NCBI GenBank assembly: GCA_029204225.1
Contig: CM055095.1
Coordinates: forward strand, 25,712,503 to 25,776,502
Source: Diphasiastrum complanatum
Lineage: Eukaryota; Streptophyta; Lycopodiopsida; Lycopodiales; Lycopodiaceae
Length of the DNA stretch: 64,000 nt
Reading direction: 5' to 3'
The notes beneath the pieces were generated by a model. That model searched no databases. It worked only from the letters and a program-made list of their open reading frames with translations, and was not told the DNA's origin. How positions within the stretch are numbered: position 1 is the first letter of the stretch; the number at the start of each line of letters is the position of its first letter. Of this stretch, positions 62,565 through 64,000 are shown piece after piece. The translations under genes were made by a program, and so were the position numbers.

Positions 62565-63021
62565 TGTCGGAGGTGAGCAAATTTGATGGAAATAATTTTC
62601 CAATGTGGAGATTCAAAACAAAAATTCCGTAGTAATGAGTGAGGTAATACTAGAAGCTTGAGCATATGAGGAGGAAATTCTATAGTACGAGCAAAAGGTG
62701 AGAAATGCCCTTTCCAAAATTAACATGTTGGTTCATGATAACTTGTTGATATTGCATATAAGTGTCAAGCATGTCAAGAGAACTTTATTGGCTCAACCTA
62801 TTATTTTTCAGCATAAAGTTTATACAATAAGAATGTTGGAAGTAGAGTATAAAGTTTATACAATAAGAATGTTGGAAGTAGAGTCAAAGATCCCATATTT
62901 GACAAGAATCAAGGAAGACCATGGCCAATTACTCTCGGTGGAAGAAGTAGTCGAAGATGTCAACATGGTGAACATCATGCTAGATGGGTCACCTTCAACC
63001 ATTTGCTTACCACTCTACTGA
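62565..63021 (+). pseudogene. Decayed Copia gag
   Basis: The N-terminal gag pattern VSKFDGNNFPMWRFKTKIP at about 62571-62627 is followed by stops. Then a 107-codon open stretch (62698-63021) has gag-like pieces: HDNLLILHISVKHVKRTL, YLTRIKEDHGQLLSVEEVVE and DVNMVNIMLDGSPST (family: LDGLPSxYxxF). The stretch contains an in-frame 36-bp tandem duplication. No capsid C-terminus or zinc knuckle remains. Confidence 0.7.
62813..62884. repeat. 36-bp perfect tandem duplication
   Basis: Two copies of ataaagtttatacaataaga plus atgttggaagtagagt, in frame with the surrounding gag relic. Confidence 0.92.
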
Positions 63022-63219
63022 TCAAAGAAACGACACTTTCATTTGAAGAAGTATCACAAATACTTTTGTAGGAGGAGCTAAGATGAATTGGGTCTAACCT
63101 AGACTAGAACACTATGGATCAAGCATTGACAATACAGACATCAACACCTTGAGGCATATGTAGGAACAAAGCGATTGTGTTGGAGAAGTAGTAAAACACC
63201 ATTGCTAAAGAGTGTTCGT

Positions 63220-63583
63220 TGTTGGAGTTCAACACTCCACTGAACCCAATATACTAATGTGGTCTCGTCACATTGTTCATGTTGACTGTAGTAGAACAAG
63301 AGCCCTATTTCTTAGGAGGATTGAATTACCAATAATCTATAGTTCTCCTATAAATAAAGGATGAAGTTGATAGATAGATGAGAACACAACACATATAGCA
63401 TGAGACATTGGCAAGAGTAAGGTGCAATGTTATGGACACTCTCATTACTATTTCAATAAACTTTGTGATAGTTTTTTGTGCAAGACGTATGTAGGCAAAC
63501 TTATTTTCAGAGATTTGGGATTCTTATGCATAGTCTCAATTCACGTACTACGTACTTTTGTCATTTATAAAAAAATTCCAACA
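63220..63583 (+). repeat. Possible solo LTR
   Basis: TGTTGGAGTTCAACACTCC...ATTCCAACA has inverted TGTTGGA/TCCAACA ends, a TATA box (ctataaataaagg near 63350) and a start typical of Copia LTRs. No 5-bp target duplication is seen. It could be the 3' LTR of the gag relic upstream. Confidence 0.5.
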
Positions 63584-64000
63584 AATTAAAAATCTTTAAT
63601 GTGTTCTATTTCTTGAATCAATCAAACTAGCCTTTTATTTTTTTCGCAACCTTATATGGTATAGATCATATCCACGATTCTCATTAGTTGTTTTGTTTAG
63701 TAATGAATTTTGCTACTGGCTTGATAAGAAATCATATGCTATCAGAAACTTTAATGGCTATCGCCAATGCCTCAATCGTTTTTTATACTTCTCTAGCGAT
63801 GCTCAGAAATTTATAATTTTATTTAATTCTTCTTATCTTACAAAAGTGATTGGTAGCTACTATCTCTATCCATATGAATCATAAGAATCCCAGCATCATA
63901 ATTCTCCAACATTGTTTCAGAGTAGGTTACTATTTGATAATGTATTAGAATGGAAGTTAGCTTATCCTAAAAGTGACCACCACTCCAAGTATATATAGGA
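63584..64000. other. Spacer, no gene seen
   Basis: AT-rich, with no supported feature. Confidence 0.4.

Overview
This is nuclear DNA of a land plant with a large, repeat-rich genome. The evidence is nested Copia and Gypsy LTR retrotransposons with plant-type primer sites (initiator-Met type TGGTATCAGAGC and one tRNA-Asp type), long (CT)n/(GA)n microsatellites, AT-rich spacers, and a pair of genes from a plant-type Cys-rich protein family. The lineage cannot be fixed from sequence alone; a fern or another large-genome plant is possible but unproven. Element names below (Copia-1 to Copia-6, Gypsy-1, Gypsy-2) are my own labels.

Layout. 0.55-9.3 kb: a 5'-truncated Copia-1 (+) is split by a complete Copia-2 (-, 2317-7493, target duplication AAACA), followed by more LTR sequence. 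9.3-12.4 kb: non-coding with microsatellites. 12.4-14.65 kb: plant gene copy 1 (CDS 13311-13925, +) with a long conserved leader. 14.65-20.6 kb: AT-rich spacer. 20.6-32.0 kb: a three-layer nest. Gypsy-1 remnants flank Copia-3, whose integrase is split by the young Gypsy-2 (23796-30117, target duplication AGTCC, LTRs nearly identical). 32.2-34.6 kb: a non-autonomous LTR element (-) with a tRNA-Asp-type primer site. 34.6-39.85 kb: spacer, then a broken unrecognised coding relic. 40.76-52.04 kb: a rearranged block. Copia-4 and the Copia-5 inserted in its gag are each cut in two, with their halves in opposite orientations. Copia-5's 737-bp LTRs lie at 41898-42634 (-) and 49843-50579 (+), and both outer edges carry the same 5-bp duplication GACGT. 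Between them lie a ~720-bp repeat (inverted partner at 55.3-56.05 kb), a gag relic and Copia-6 (-). 52.4-53.6 kb: a GC-richer block with broken minus-strand coding. 56.84-59.25 kb: plant gene copy 2 (CDS 57628-58254, -), an inverted segmental duplicate of copy 1. 59.35-64 kb: spacer with a decayed Copia gag and a possible solo LTR.

The only apparently intact host genes are the two Cys-rich paralogues. Nearly all retroelement reading frames carry stops, frameshifts or deletions; the intact ones are the gag of Copia-5, the gag of Gypsy-2 and the RNase H part of Copia-5. The most informative observation is that the target duplication, host codons and LTR pair together reconstruct a recent rearrangement, probably an inversion (or an assembly error) that cut Copia-5. 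I see no CRISPR array, rRNA or tRNA gene. Identities quoted are by-eye estimates.
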